Part shown: positions 1-11,830 of the stretch, piece after piece
Position numbering within the stretch: the stretch's first letter is position 1
How the letters are laid out: each line of letters begins with the position of its first letter
Translations under genes and position numbers: made by a program
Origin: Amborella trichopoda
Taxonomy: Eukaryota > Streptophyta > Magnoliopsida > Amborellales > Amborellaceae
DNA length: 64,000 bases
Reading direction: 5' to 3'
Assembly (NCBI RefSeq): GCF_000471905.2
Contig: NW_006499436.1
Location: 3,950,005-4,014,004, forward strand
The notes under the pieces: generated by a model
What the model was told of the DNA's origin: nothing
Databases searched by the model: none
What the model saw: only the letters and a program-made list of their open reading frames with translations

Positions 1-299
1 GCCAAGTAAGTCTTCCATAAGCCGAGAGTAAGTGCGTCGGGTATCTGAAAGGCTTAGGATAACAATGAGTACTAGAAGACTGTCCAATACTTCTGAATCC
101 TTAAGCTCTACTTTCTCATTAGTTAGATCTAGTTCGGTTTCAGAATTAAAAAGCCTATACCAAATAGATCATATCCCTGAAGCCTCAACCAACACTCCCA
201 GAATTATGCATCCTATCATATATTTAAAGGACCTTCACCATCAGTCAGCAAAACCTTACGAACGCTAATTAAAAGAAAAGCACTAGAGTCTATAAAACA

Positions 300-1180
300 A
301 TTCCTCCAAACCTTTGCTTTTGACCAGTATCCTATAACTGCTACAGGTGAAGAACAACTCTTTACCTTGACTTTGCCAGAACATCTTCCAAACCTTAAGA
401 ATGAAAAATATTCACATATCCATTTTGGAGTAGTAAGACTTGCATTAACATTTCATGGAAGAGATGGTCTTCCAGTCTCATCCAGAATAACTTTATTAGA
501 CACAAGGTTCTTGAAATATAAGCATGCTTGCATTGCCACTATTTCGGCCACCTTAAATTGTGGAACAATATTCATAAACTCTTTTCCCAAATTCCTCAAT
601 GATAGTTGCAGATCCAAGTATGCTGAAAGCTTTAAAAGTCCAAATACAAATAACCGGTACCCCAATGGTCTCAGATTCACGCATTGCAACCCTTTACCAA
701 ATGTTTTATAGAGTCTAAAACCATGCCCTAAAACTACCAATACCAAAGAAGCTTAATCCAAAATAAAGCTTTGTTCATCAATATAAGTGAAACATGAGCT
801 CCTTGCCACACTCATATATCTAATCAAATTCCTAGGGAAGAACTATTACAACTACTTCCAAACAAAGGGGTCACTTGTTATGAAAAATTAAGATAACCTG
901 TTGAAAAACCTATCTAAGCAACAAACCTTGTATACGTTGCAATGGACGACGGAACTGTAGAAATTAGATTTCCAACCAACCTTCCAATAAACCCTACATA
1001 ATCAATATTCCCAGCACTAATTATAATAACTCCAATCATAGCCTTCAAAAATGATGGAACACCCATACATGAAGAAAAGACTAAAGCAAGACACAAACCA
1101 TTTGACCCCTTGTGTAATAGTGTTGGGTGTGTTCATGACCAGTTTGATCTAATGGATGAAGATATGAACGAAACAAAAAG
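300..1180 (+). pseudogene. Movement protein region of FLO fragment
   Basis: In caulimovirids this protein enlarges plasmodesmata so that virus can move between cells. The region shows the 30K core (HFGVVRLALTFHGRDGLP, then a DTRFLKY block and an NSFPKF block). A later block, DDGTVEIRFPTNLPINPT, is shared by all FLO copies in the window, and the region closes with a CVHDQFDLMDEDMN stretch. Fossil; several breaks. Confidence 0.75.
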
Positions 1181-1840
1181 ATCAAATAACTGAACTAAAA
1201 CATACAGAAAGATATGACAATGGAGATCCCACGGTAGGAACCCTAAGTGGACCGAGAGGAAGGTATGAATATTTAGTTGAATATGGACAACCCAATCCAG
1301 TTCAACCAAACCCCGCTCTAGAAGAACGCCAAACAGCCTATCAGCCACCAGGACCATCATCACCACCTACCCTACCCTTAATGCCATACAATCAAAAGGC
1401 TCTAAAATTTATAGAGCCCCAACAAAAATTTTGAACTTAGCCCGTAGAATGTTATATGTTTGACCCCCTCCTCTTCAAAGTAATATGAGCAATTCCCTCC
1501 ATTAAAAATCTTTGAAAATACAGTTGGAGTTTATAGTCATACTTGGAAAATTAGAAAGAACCTAAATGTCCATGCCCAAGGCTAAAATCAACCCTTAGCT
1601 ATAGAAGCGGCTTTAAATTGGCAATATGAAAATGAGTATATGTAAAACAAAGCCTTAGTGCAAATCCTTGAAAACCAAAAATCACAAAGCACAAATCATT
1701 TTTGAATTAAAAACAAGAATTCAAAATCTTCATGACCAATTACTTGAAAAATATCATCAGCTAAATATCATGAAGATCTCCAGAAAGAAAACAAACTATT
1801 AGTTGTCAAAGAAGAAGGAAAAAGAAAACCCAAATCATTA
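1180..1840 (+). pseudogene. N-terminal coat (gag-like) region of FLO fragment
   Basis: A proline-rich segment (YQPPGPSSPPTLPLMPY) is followed by a SHTWKIRKN block and a predicted helical or coiled-coil stretch. The same order follows the MP in the longer FLO copy at 19,650-20,330, where the coat core and zinc knuckle come next. Here the region ends at the junction with SOL. Fossil with several breaks. Confidence 0.65.
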
Positions 1841-2390
1841 CAATATACTTCTCACAATAGTGCACTTCACATAATGGTACTATGAAATTACAGTAATGAA
1901 GATGAGAAAGGAGTAGAGAAGAGGAAGACTCTTTTTAAAACTTGATCCTTCTGAGAACCAATCTGGTTCCTCTTATAGTCTTTCTGAGGCTTTGGATTTC
2001 AAACTCGTATAATTCTGCACAATAGAAAGTTGGATGCTTTCTTATCTTTAATAGTAAAAGCAAGTTATTTTGTACTGTGTAATACTGAAAAGTTGTTTTA
2101 ATAGTGAAAAGTTGATTCTTTTCGTACTGTCGGCAACACAATAAAAGTAGATTGTTGTACAATCCTTCTTCTTTTGTCTTGACACGTGCTGAAAAAAGCT
2201 GCAGTCGATCCGTCCAGTATCCTTATTTGTCTAGTAAGTTTTAGTGGCGTGGTTTCACTACGTTTCTATCCATCTATCATGTTATGAATATTGGATTCTC
2301 CAATACTATCAAAACTATAATCACTTACATCATCTTGTGGACCACGCGGTTCCCTTTCAAGATAAGCATTTTCGAAATCTTCTTCAAAAA
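1840..2390 (-). other. SOL intergenic region, reverse copy
   Basis: Non-coding end of the SOL unit, inverted copy of 10,200-10,655. It holds a CACGTG core at 2,183-2,188, and stretches that read GATAAGAAAGCATCCAAC-like on the minus strand in all four SOL copies. In Caulimoviridae this position carries the pregenomic RNA promoter. I see no clear TATA box. Confidence 0.55.
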
Positions 2391-3560
2391 TGTCATTTGC
2401 TTCCATGATGAATTCAAGTGGCAGGTCTAGCCTGTAGGCCTTTCACATAGGGTCATAAATTCTTCTGTCTCTCTTACTTGTTTAGCAATAGGACAGCCAA
2501 AGGTGTGACAAATAATCTTCTTTTATCACTAATTTTGAAAGAATGATTATATCCCAGGGTACAAATTTCTTGGCTTAATGAAACAATATTTTTTAACATT
2601 CAGACCAGAAATTTCTTCGTATTTTACAAAAGTTTTTTCAGCAAGAGTGAAATCACTGTTTGTGGTTTCTTTTAAATACCAAATTTGATAAGGTTGATAA
2701 AATCTTTCTTTAAATCTCCAACCAATTGTGTTTATAATATAAAAAGAAAGATCTTTATTGAATTTTCAGGACTTGAAAACTTTATAGAGCATACTTCTTA
2801 TAAAATTAGCGAAATGTCTAATTCGCATCCATTCTAAATGCTCTAAGGCTAATCTACCCATAATTTTGCAATCAATTGCATCATAACACCATTCTTCATG
2901 ATTAATGTATATATATGATGGTTTTAATATTGTTTCGGGACTCTTTGAATAAACTAGAATAATACAGTTTTAGTAGATCCGGAATTTTGAAAGCTTGTTC
3001 AGAATTAACAAGTTTAGTTATTTTTTTGAAGACTTCAAAAGGTAAGACCGTTTTTGCATTTTCGTATAAACATATTTTTTTGATTTCTTCAAATATTGGC
3101 TCATTAGTTTGATTATCTATGAGAAAAGCAACTTCTAAACACGAATTGATTTTATAAAAAGAAAGTTCTTCATTCCAGTCCATTGTTTGAAGGGTTCAAA
3201 TACCTTTTCTTTTAATTTTGAAATTCTAAACTCTAATTTGCTATTAGGTCTGACAATTTTCCCATATGCTTTCGAAATTTTGATATGTTTTCGATAATAT
3301 GGTTTTTTCAGCCCTCCTTTAGTTCTTTATAAATCTCATTGGGTATTTTTGGATTTAGATAAAAACTGGAAACTTGTTTAGTTTCACTTGGAATGAATTC
3401 TTGAATCTGTTTTTTGTAGTTTTACAATGTCTTTGTAAGATAATGGTTCAGAACTTTGAGATTGAGCAAAGTGAGAATATAGAGGGGTTTCTCTAGTTTT
3501 CTCTTTTTGGCTATATCTCAAGTTTAATTCTCATTTGTTTAGGGGATTCTACATTTTTCT
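2390..3560 (-). pseudogene. SOL last ORF, unknown function (transactivator position)
   Basis: Downstream of RNase H lies a further coding region, conserved among the four SOL arms. Marks include SLEFSKLKEKVFESFKQM, AHLIDNQTNEPIFEK and, near the end, CERPARLDLPLEFIMEAND. Caulimoviruses and cavemoviruses carry their transactivator/inclusion-body gene in this position, but I see no recognisable transactivator motif, so the function is open. Fossil, several breaks. Confidence 0.5.
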
Positions 3561-3589
3561 CTTTGCCTAGGAGTGATTTCGTACTTTTG

Positions 3590-4740
3590 TTCATCTGGCT
3601 AGTCTGTATTCCTGCTGAGAAAATCTTCAAGAACATCATTAGTTCCATTAATATATTCAACCTTAAAATTATAGTGATGAATTTGATTAGACCATCAAAT
3701 TTTTTTGGGATCTTCCTTTTTTGTATTTGTTAGAAAATCTTTTACCGTTTTATTATATGTTTTGATAATGAATTCTTCTGGTTCCAAATAATTGGAATCT
3801 CTTTATTCCTCTAAGAAGTGCTAGAAATTCTTTTTCATATGTGATATAATTTTTTTTCATTTGGTTTAAATTTGCCTAAATTATATCCACATATAAGTTG
3901 TTCTTTATTTACCACACCTTTCATAGTTGCGCCCCAATTTTCATTTGAAGCATCAGTTTTAAGGATAACTTTATCCCTTTCTCTAGGAATATAAACAGTT
4001 GGTATATTTTCAAGATCTGTTTTAATTTTTTTGATTCTTTATATGTCGTTAGTATCTAAGTGAATTCTTCATCTTTTTTGAGCTTCTCTAGTAAAGATTT
4101 TTCATGTTTTAGAGAGATTTGGAATAAAATTTCTTCCGTAGCAAAGAATTCCTAAGGAACTTTACAAATGTATTTTTTCCACAAGTTTGTCGGGAAATTT
4201 TTTTATTTTAGCAACAATATGCTCTGGTAAACTAATACTTTTATGGTCTAAGATTATTCCTAAAAATTCAATTGTCGTTTTTTCAAGTTCATCCTTTCTA
4301 GGGCTTAAGATAATTCCATTGTGTAGGAACTTATCGCATATTATTTTTGAATGTTTTTTATGATCTTCTAGTGTTTTAGAAAATACAAAAACATCATTAT
4401 TGTAAACTACACAAAAATCTTTTATGTTTGAAAAGTTTTTGTCCATCCAGTTTTGAAAAATTTTGAGGAGCATTACGCAATCCAAAAGGCGTAACCCTCC
4501 ATTGGTAATGACTGTAGGGTGCACCAAAAGGAGTCAATGGCTTTGACACTTCTGTTAACATTATTTTCCAAAAACTTGATTTACAATCAAACTTACTAGG
4601 TATAAAATAGTTTGAATTCTTTGTTTGATGAATTAATACCTTTTTTCTAGGTATAAAATATTCGTTAAATTCCAGGTTTTGATTTAGTTTTGGGTAATTT
4701 ATAACCATTAAAGCTTTGTCTCATTTTCTTCATTATGGTT
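3590..4740 (-). pseudogene. SOL reverse transcriptase and RNase H, reverse arm
   Basis: The RT portion (about 4,740-4,130) shows PYSHYQWRVTPFGLRNAP, VFSKTLEDHKKH and an IEFLGIILD block; RNase H follows (about 4,100-3,590). This enzyme pair copies the pregenomic RNA into DNA. The order agrees with every caulimovirid. Fossil, many breaks. Confidence 0.75.
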
Positions 4741-5039
4741 TCTTACCATAAAAGCAGCGCTAGAATGAGGACTTGTAATTGGATCTATATGTCTTTTTTC
4801 AAAAAGTTCTTTTACTTGTACAGAAAGTTCGTCTATATCTTTTTCAGTATAGACCATAGGCTTAGCTCTAATGATCCTGTTTGGATCATAGTATCTAGGG
4901 TTTCTAACTTATGGCTTTCGGGGATTATCACTGAAATTTGGTTCAAGAGTTTTATATACCCAGTTATTTTTATTAAATTCTTTTACTTAATTGATTTTTT
5001 TGATAAAATCACCATGCTTTTGCTGCAAGAATCCTATTT

Positions 5040-5395
5040 GACATCGATACTTGTGTTATAGGAATTAATATATTTTCTCCTTTTTGAGTAAGGACCAATT
5101 TGTCGTCATGGATTTCTATTGGATAGTGATTTTGAAGGAAATTGTTTCCCAGAATAAAGTCACCATGTATGAATGGAAAAAAAAAAATATTTGGAACAAG
5201 AAATTTTTTATTTCCTAACCATACTCAAACATTTTTGGCTTTATACTCTATTTCGGTTGCATGTGTAGGAGTATTCATTTTTTCCCATTTTTCTAATGCT
5301 AGGGCAGTTAACTACAGACACATGTTGTTGCTCGTGTATCTATTAAAATATCTAGATGATATGGTTTATATCCTGAAAATTAAATTCATCCAATC
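5040..5395 (-). pseudogene. SOL protease region, reverse arm
   Basis: The minus-strand translation contains HGDFILGNNFLQNHYPIEI, the ILGxxFL block typical of the C-terminal half of retroviral-type aspartic proteases, just upstream of RT. It repeats at 7,420-7,740, 57,575-57,230 and 58,870-59,390. Fossil. The palindrome centre lies at its upstream edge. Confidence 0.6.
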
Positions 5396-6200
5396 AATGA
5401 CCCTAGTTATATCTCATTATAAAGGTGTTTGGTCTAAAGAAATTTTTTTAGACTATCTAGCAGGAACATTGCAAGGAGATATATCCCTGCAATTTTTTAG
5501 AAAATAGGAGAATTCAACTAGAGGACAAGTAAAAAAATCTACTTTACTCTCAGATAAAGATAAGAAAATGGAAGATATTCTAAAAGATTTCACAAAAATC
5601 TTAAAGGAAAAATTTTGTGGACATGTTGATTTGTATAGTTTCCAAAATGATGTAGATTATACATTGTCAAAATTAAAAATCTTTAAGATTCAAGAATTCA
5701 AATCATTTGCTAAAGAATATACCAAAAGTGGTATCAAATTTTAGACGATGTTAAGACAGATTTATGGAAAAACAAATTTTCCATAAATTACCATTTCAAT
5801 GGGATGAAATTTGTGGAACTGCTCTGTAAAATATGTCAGTGAAACAACATCAAAAGAAACCCTCGGAAATAGAATAAAATTTGTTTTTTTAAATTTTGAA
5901 AAACAATGTCTAAACCTAGAAGCTGCAAAGCAAGTCAAGAAAGGACTTGGCTTGAAAGACTGTAGCTGAATTCTTAAAAATAATTTTGAATTTGGCTGCG
6001 AAAAGAAATTTTTCATAAGAAAAAAATTCAAATGGAAAAAGTGGAATAAAAGAAAAAATTTCAGTCGTAAAAAACGCTATGTTGTTAAGAAAAACAACAA
6101 TAAACCAAAAAGGGGTTGTCAATTGTTTTATATGTAATAGAGAAGGACATATTGCTCCTAATTGTCCTTAAAAAGGAAAAAATATCAAGAAAATGATAAA
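5395..6200 (+). pseudogene. SOL coat protein region with zinc knuckle
   Basis: The translation has HVDLYSFQNDVDYTLSKLK and KYVSETTSKETLGNRIKF blocks, then a lysine/arginine-rich stretch and a CCHC knuckle (CNREGHIAPNCP, about 6,130-6,172). This is the usual RNA-binding end of caulimovirid coat proteins. Fossil; several breaks. Confidence 0.65.
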
Positions 6201-7250
6201 AATCCTTGAAGAAAATTACTTAGAGATTACTTTCGAAGAAGAAATCTCTAATATTGAATCAATTATATTTGCTGTAGAAATTGAATAAGAAAACAGTGAT
6301 TCAGATTTAGAATTAGTCTTCATGATGAATGAAGAGAATCTAATTGAAGTTTCTAATAATGAAGAACATCGAGTTCTTAAATTAGGGGATGTAATTCATT
6401 AAGAATTTACAATCGACGAATCTAAGTTAGAATAGTTAAAGGTTCTCGAAAAAGAAGAATTATATGAGCTGTCTAAATTCCAATTCTGGAGTGGAAGACA
6501 CTTTGAGCACTTTAGTGGAATCACATCTGCTAAAGCCTCAGAAAATGGCTCTGTTGAAATAGCTATTTTTGACAAAGCTAAAGTTGCAAGGATGATAAAG
6601 CAGTATCCATAACTTAGATATATGCATATTGGTGTAATTCTAATCGAAATAACGGCCTTATTTCGACACGACAAGGAATAGATACTCCAATGTTGGTTGT
6701 TTCCTTGGATAAGAGATTTAAAGATCTTATTACGGCAATAAAAGGAGGACTACAATCTAATTTAGTTACTGAAAAAGTTTGGTTTAAAATAAAACCTAAT
6801 TATTTTATCTCAGTACAAGATAAAAATATCCATGATACCGTTAAAATAATCTTTCAAACAAAAAAGTTGGAATGAAAGAAGATAGTTTTGATTTTGCAAT
6901 TGAATAAAAGGTAATCCATGAATTGACAAGTACTACAAAAACATCTACGAACGACAGACAATAGATTTGTAGAAGTGTTTGAACCTAATAATTTTGATAC
7001 AAAGATTCAAACAAAATTAATCAATTCATGCGATCTAGAAATCTCGACAAATTGGTTGATTGAAAACATTACTATTAAAACTTGTGAAAAGGACGTACAT
7101 GCTGTTACTTTCCAAGCCCCTGGAAATAGCATATATTTTAATGATCAACGATTCTTAAATAGAAGATTGAGTTTTCATAAATCTAGAAATATCATTGAAA
7201 AAAGCAGAAATCCCTAATGATCCCAAAACCCTTGGGCTTTCAAAAATATC
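6200..7250 (+). pseudogene. SOL movement protein region
   Basis: An acidic linker leads into a 30K-type core: YIGEILIEITALFRQGID in the module II copy and its counterpart here near 6,605-6,700. Then come LDKRFKDLITAIKGGLQSN and a KPNYFISVQDKNIHDTVKI block, and a later FEPNNFDTKIQTKLIN block. It lies between the zinc knuckle and the protease. Fossil; several breaks. Confidence 0.65.
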
Positions 7251-7419
7251 CAAATACCTCTTTTTCCAAGATCCTCTTCAGAATATCTGAAAAATGAAAC
7301 GAATGAACAGCAAGAAGAAATGCAGCAGTCTCTTACTGGTTCTAGAATATAACTCGAAGAAGATGAAAAAATTATTTTTTCTCATAACTAGAAAAGAAAA
7401 AGATATTTATTTTGGGTGA

Positions 7420-7740
7420 ATTTAATTTTTTAAGATATAAACCGTATCATCTAGATATTTTATTAGATACAAGAACAACATGTGCCCGTAGTCCAAGTTC
7501 CCCATCAGTAAAAATAACGGAAAAATGAATACTCCTATACACGCAACTGGAATAGAGTATAAAGCCAAAAATGTTTGAGTCTGGTTAAGAAATATAAAAT
7601 TTCTTGTTCCAAATGTTTTATGTTTTTCTTTCATGCATGGTTATTTTATTATGGGAAACAATTTCCTTCAAAATCGCTATCCAATAGAAATCCATGACGA
7701 CAAATTAGTCCTTACTCAAAAACGAGAACTTTTAGAAAAA
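7420..7740 (+). pseudogene. SOL protease region, forward arm
   Basis: Same blocks as in the reverse arm, including the stretch around IMGNNFLQNRYPIEIHDDK near 7,650-7,710, directly upstream of RT. Assigned by position and by similarity to the other three SOL protease regions. Fossil. Confidence 0.55.
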
Positions 7741-7779
7741 GGACTTATAGATCCTATTACAAGTTAACATTCTAGCGCT

Positions 7780-8930
7780 GCTTTTATGGTTAGAAACCAT
7801 AATGCAGAAAATGAGACAAAGCCATAATGGTTATAAATTACCCAAGACTAAATCAAAACCTGGAATTTGACGAATATTTTATACCTAAAAAAAACTGTAT
7901 TAATTCATTAAGCAAAGAATTCAAACTATTTCATAGCTAGTAAGTTTGATTTTAAATCAAGTTTTTGGCAAATAATGTTAACAGAAGTGTCAAAGCCATT
8001 GACTGCTTTTGGTGCACCCTATAGTCATTACCAATGGAGGGTTACGCCTTTTGGATTGTGTAATGCTCGTCAAATTTTTCAAAGATGGATGGTCAAAGTC
8101 TTTTGACCTAAAGGATTCTCTTTTGTGCAGTTTACATTGATGATGTTTTGGTATTTTCTAAAACGCTAGAAGATCATAAAAAACATCTAGGAATAATAAT
8201 ATGCGATAATTTCTTAAAGAATGGAATTATCTTAAGCCCTTAAAAAGATTGAAGTTAAAAAAATGACAATTGAATATTTAGGAATAATCTTAGACCAGAA
8301 AGGTATAAGATTACAAGATTATGTAGTTGCCAAAATCAAAACGTTTCCTGACAAACTTTTGGATAAAAAAACATTTGCAAAGTTTTCAAGGAATTCTTTA
8401 CTACGGAAGAAATTTTAATCGAAATCTTTCTAAAAAGGAGAAACCATTACTAGAGAAGCTCAAAAAAGATAAAGAATTCACTTGGTTACTAAAGACTCAG
8501 AAATGGTTTGAAAAATTTAAGCTGATCTTGAAAATGTACCAACTGTTTATTTTCTTAGGGAAGGGGATAAATTTATCCTTGAAACTGATGCTTCAAATGA
8601 AAGTTGGGGCGCAGTTTTGAAAGCTGTGGTGGATAAAGAAGAACTTATATGCGGATATAATTCCGTAAAATGAAAAAGAACTTCTGACACTTTTTAAAGG
8701 AATAAAGAGATTTCACATATATTTGGCACCAGAAGAATTCATTATCAGAACAGATAATAAAACGGTTAAAGATTTTCTCACAAATAAAAACGGGGAAGAT
8801 AATCCCAAAAAAATTCGATGGTCTAATCATATTCATCATTATAATTTTCAGGTCGAATGTATTAAAGGAACTAATAATATTCTAGCAGATTTTCTCAGTA
8901 GGAATACAGACAAGCCAGATGAACAAAAGC
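7780..8930 (+). pseudogene. SOL reverse transcriptase and RNase H, forward arm
   Basis: RT marks: YSHYQWRVTPFGLCNA near 8,020-8,070 and VYIDDVLVFSKTLEDHKKH near 8,130-8,190. RNase H marks: ETDASNESWGAVLKAVVDKE near 8,580-8,640, the EEFIIRTDNKTVKDFL block, and ADFLSRNTD near 8,885-8,915. Order and motifs are diagnostic of Caulimoviridae. Fossil with several breaks; parts of the RNase H end remain open. Confidence 0.8.
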
Positions 8931-10200
8931 AAGAAGGCACTCCTAGGTAAGGAGAAAAATGAGGAATTCCCTAAGCAAACAAGAGAATTCAACTGGAGAT
9001 ATAGCCAAAAAGAGAAAACTAGAGAAACCCCTCTATATTCTCGCTTTGCTCAGTCTCAATGTTTTGAACCATTATCTTACAAAGATATTATAAAAATACA
9101 AAAACAGATTAGAAAATTTATTCCAGTTGAAACTAAACAAGTTTCTAATTTTTAGCAAAATCCTAAAATACCCAATGAGATTTTTGGAAAAACCATATTC
9201 TCGAAAGCAGATCAAAATTTCTAAAGCATGTGGGACAATTATTAGAACTGATAGCTAATCAGAGTTTAGAATTTTCAAAATTGAAAGAAAAGGTATTTGA
9301 GTCTTTTAAACAAATGGACTGGATTGAAGAATTTCTTTTGATAAAATCTGTTTGTTTTTAGAAGTTGCTTATCTCATAGATAATCAAACTAATAAGCCAA
9401 TATTTGAAAAAATCAAAAGAATGGGTTTATACGCAAAGGCAAGAACTGTCTTACCTTTTGAAGTCTTTGAAAAAATATCTAAAATTGTTGATTCTGAACA
9501 AGCTTTCAAAATTCCGGATGTACTAAAACATTATTATCCTGATTTGTTCAAAGATTCCTGAAATAATATTAAAACCATCATATATAAATCAATCATGAAG
9601 AATGATGTTATAATGCAATTGATTGAATGGTTTCGGGAAGATTAGTCTTTGAGCATCTAAAATGGATGCGAATTAGACATTTCTCAAATTTTATAAAAAG
9701 TATGCGATATAAAGTTTTCAAGTCCTGAAAATTCAATAAATATCTTATTTTGCATATTATAAGCACAATTGGTTGGAGATCAAATTTGGCATTTGAAAGA
9801 AACCACAAACAATGATTTCATTCTTGCTAAAGAAACTTCTGTAAAAGAAGAAGAAGTTTTTGGTTTGAATGTGAAAGACTGTTATAAAAAATATTATTTC
9901 ATTTAGCAATGAAATTTGTTCCCTGGCGTATGATCATTCTTTCAAAATTAGTGATGGAAGAAGATTATGTCACATCTTTGCCAACAAGCCACTATCCTAC
10001 TGCTAAACAAGTAAGAGAGAAAAGAATTTATGACCTTATGTGAAAGGCCTGCAAGGCTTGACTTGCCACTCGAATTTATCATGAAAGCAAATGATATTTT
10101 TGAAGAAGAATTCGAAAATGCTTATCGTGAATGGGAAACGCGTGGTCCACAAGATGATTTTAAGTGATTATAGTTTTGATAGTATTGTAGAATCCAATAT
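8930..10200 (+). pseudogene. SOL last ORF, forward arm, unknown function
   Basis: Homologous to 3,560-2,390 on the minus strand. Blocks seen: QSQCFEPLSYKDIIKIQKQI, VAYLIDNQTNKPIFEKIKR and FEVFEKISKIVDSEQAFKIP. Position after RNase H fits a transactivator/inclusion-body gene, but this is not shown by any motif. Fossil. Confidence 0.5.
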
Positions 10201-10655
10201 TCAGAACATAATAGAAGTGTAGTGGGACCTTGCCACAAAAACTTACTAGACAAGTAAGGGTATTGGACGGATCGACCGCAGCGTTTTTCAGCACGTGTTC
10301 ATACAAAAGAAGATGATTGTATAAGAATCTACTTTTATTGTGTTGCCGACAATATGAAAACAACTTGGCACTGTTGAAACAACTTTTTAATATTCCACAG
10401 TACAAGGTAATCTGCTTTTACTATTAAAGATAAGAAATCATCCATCTTTTTGCTGTGCGGAATTAAACGAGCTTGAAATCCGAAGCCTCAGAAAGATTAA
10501 AGAAGGAACCAGATAGGTCCTTAGAAGGATCAAGTTTTAGAAACAGTCTTCCATCTTCTCTACTTCTCCTTCTTTCTCATCTTCATTATTGTAATTTCAT
10601 TATACTAGTGTGTGAATTACACTATTGTGTGAAGTATACTGTAATGATTTTGGTT
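10200..10655 (+). promoter_or_regulatory. SOL intergenic region, forward copy
   Basis: Non-coding tail of the SOL unit with a CACGTG core at 10,292-10,297 and a pyrimidine-rich stretch (about 10,545-10,590). Its inverted copy is 1,840-2,390. By family rule it should contain the pregenomic promoter; I see no unambiguous TATA box. It ends at the tail-to-tail junction with a FLO fragment. Confidence 0.45.
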
Positions 10656-11830
10656 TTCTTCTTTCTTTTTCTTTGAGGACTAGTAGTTTGTTTGCTTTTT
10701 GGAGATCTTCATGGTATTTAGCTGATGATATTTTTCAAGTAATTGGTCATGAAGATTTTGAATTCTTGTTTTTAATTCTAAAATGATTTGTGGTTTGTGA
10801 TTTTGGTTTTCAAGAATTTGCACTAAGGCTTTGTTTTAGATATACGCATTTTCATATTGCCAATTTAAAGCCGCTTCTGCAGCTAAGAGTTGGTTTTGGC
10901 CTTGGGCATGGACATTTGGGTTTTTTCTGATTTTCCAAGTATAACTATAAACTTCAACTGGATTTTCAAAGGTTTTTAATGTGAGGGAGTTGCTCATATA
11001 GTTTGAAGCGGACGGGGTCAAACATACAATGTTCTACGGGTTGAGTTTTAAATTTTTGTTGGGGCTTTTTAAATTTTAGAGCCTTTTGATAATATGGCAT
11101 TATGGGTAGGGTAGGTGGTGATGATGGTCCTGGTGGCTGATAGGGTGTGGGACGTTCTTCTGTGTGAAAATGAGACCATTGGGGTACCGGTTGTTTTGTA
11201 TTTGGACTTTTTAAAGCTTTCAGCATATTTGGATCTGCAAGGGTCATTGTGGAATTTGGGAAAAGATTTTATGTATTGTTCCACAATTTAAGGTGGTCGA
11301 AATAGTGGCAATGCAAGCATGCTAATATTTCAATAACCTTGTCTATTCTCGATCATACTGGAAGGCCATCTCTTCTATGAATTGTTAATGCGAGTATTAC
11401 TGCTCCAAAGTTGATATGTGAATATTTTTCATTATTAAGGTTTGGAAGATTTTCTGGCAAAGTCAAGGTAAAGAGTTGTGCTTCACCTGTAGCAAGTATA
11501 GAACAGTGGTCAAAAGCAGAGGTTTGGTGGAAATGTTTTATAGACTCTAGTGCTTTTCTTTTAAATAACGTTCGTATAGTTTTGTTGACTAATGGTATTA
11601 GGAGGCGTAATTATGGGAGAGTGTTGGTTGAGGCTTCAAGGATATTACCTATTTGGTATAGGCTTTCAAATTTCAAAACAGAACTGGATCTAACTAATGA
11701 GCAAGAAGAGCTTAGGGATTCAGTCGTATTGGACAGTCTTCTGATACTCATTGTTATCTTAAGCCTTTCAGATACACGACACACTTCCTCTCGTCTTATG
11801 GAAGACTTACTTGGCTCTGATGCCAATAAA
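10655..11830 (-). mobile_element. FLO fragment, reverse, module I right end
   Basis: Minus-strand florendovirus-like fossil: PBS, leader, movement protein part (about 11,530-11,180), then the proline-rich coat start (about 11,180-10,655) with PYQPPGPSSPPTLPIMPYYQ. It is the inverted counterpart of 1-1,840 and of 62,620-64,000, somewhat shorter than the latter. Several breaks. Confidence 0.75.
11814..11825 (-). other. Primer binding site (tRNA-Met type), FLO reverse
   Basis: The minus strand reads TGGCATCAGAGC, 11 of 12 matching the caulimovirid consensus TGGTATCAGAGC. It sits just upstream of the FLO leader and MP. Confidence 0.7.

Larger units (their letters stand above)
1..1840 (+). mobile_element. 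FLO (florendovirus-like) fragment: leader, MP, start of CP
   Basis: Endogenous pararetrovirus fossil, Caulimoviridae, florendovirus-like. Parts: leader 1 to about 300, movement protein about 300-1,180, proline-rich start of the coat region 1,180-1,840 ending in a coiled-coil-like stretch. The MP carries the HFGxxRLALTFHGRDGLP motif followed by LLDTRFLKY and a TLNCGTIFINSFPKF core, typical of 30K-superfamily MPs. It is homologous to the MPs at 18,788, 52,500 and 63,180-64,000 (reverse). It stops where the 3' end of a SOL element begins in opposite orientation. Broken in many places (more than five). Confidence 0.8.
1840..5395 (-). mobile_element. SOL (cavemo/solendovirus-like) reverse arm, module I
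   Basis: Pararetrovirus fossil read on the minus strand from about 5,395 down to 1,840: protease 5,395-5,040, RT 4,740-4,130, RNase H 4,100-3,590, last ORF 3,560-2,390, intergenic region 2,390-1,840. It is the inverted partner of the 3' part of 5,395-10,655, and the two meet head to head. The motifs HYQWRVTPFGLRNAPQNF and FSKTLEDHKKH mark the RT. About ten or more breaks. Its 3' end abuts the FLO fragment tail to tail. Confidence 0.8.
5395..10655 (+). mobile_element. SOL (cavemo/solendovirus-like) forward arm, module I, near full length
   Basis: Pararetrovirus fossil with parts in order: coat region 5,395-6,200 with zinc knuckle, acidic linker and movement protein 6,200-7,250, protease 7,420-7,740, RT 7,780-8,350, RNase H 8,470-8,930, last ORF 8,930-10,200, intergenic region 10,200-10,655. 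A coat region followed by MP, rather than MP first, is what I recall for cavemo- and solendoviruses. No integrase. The 5' end of the viral unit is not complete at the palindrome centre. More than ten breaks. Confidence 0.8.
1..11830. repeat. Composite palindromic module I (FLO> <SOL SOL> <FLO)
   Basis: Four viral fragments form an imperfect palindrome: FLO movement/coat fragment forward, SOL 3' half reverse, SOL nearly full length forward, FLO movement/coat fragment reverse. The centre lies near 5,395. The same order, orientation and junctions recur at 52,183-64,000. In a 185-nt RNase H stretch (about 8,735-8,920 against 60,645-60,830) I count roughly 17 differences, so the two modules are about 91% alike there. 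The identical junctions show common descent by duplication; the mechanism is not visible. The window starts just inside the module, right after where a PBS would be. Confidence 0.8.
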
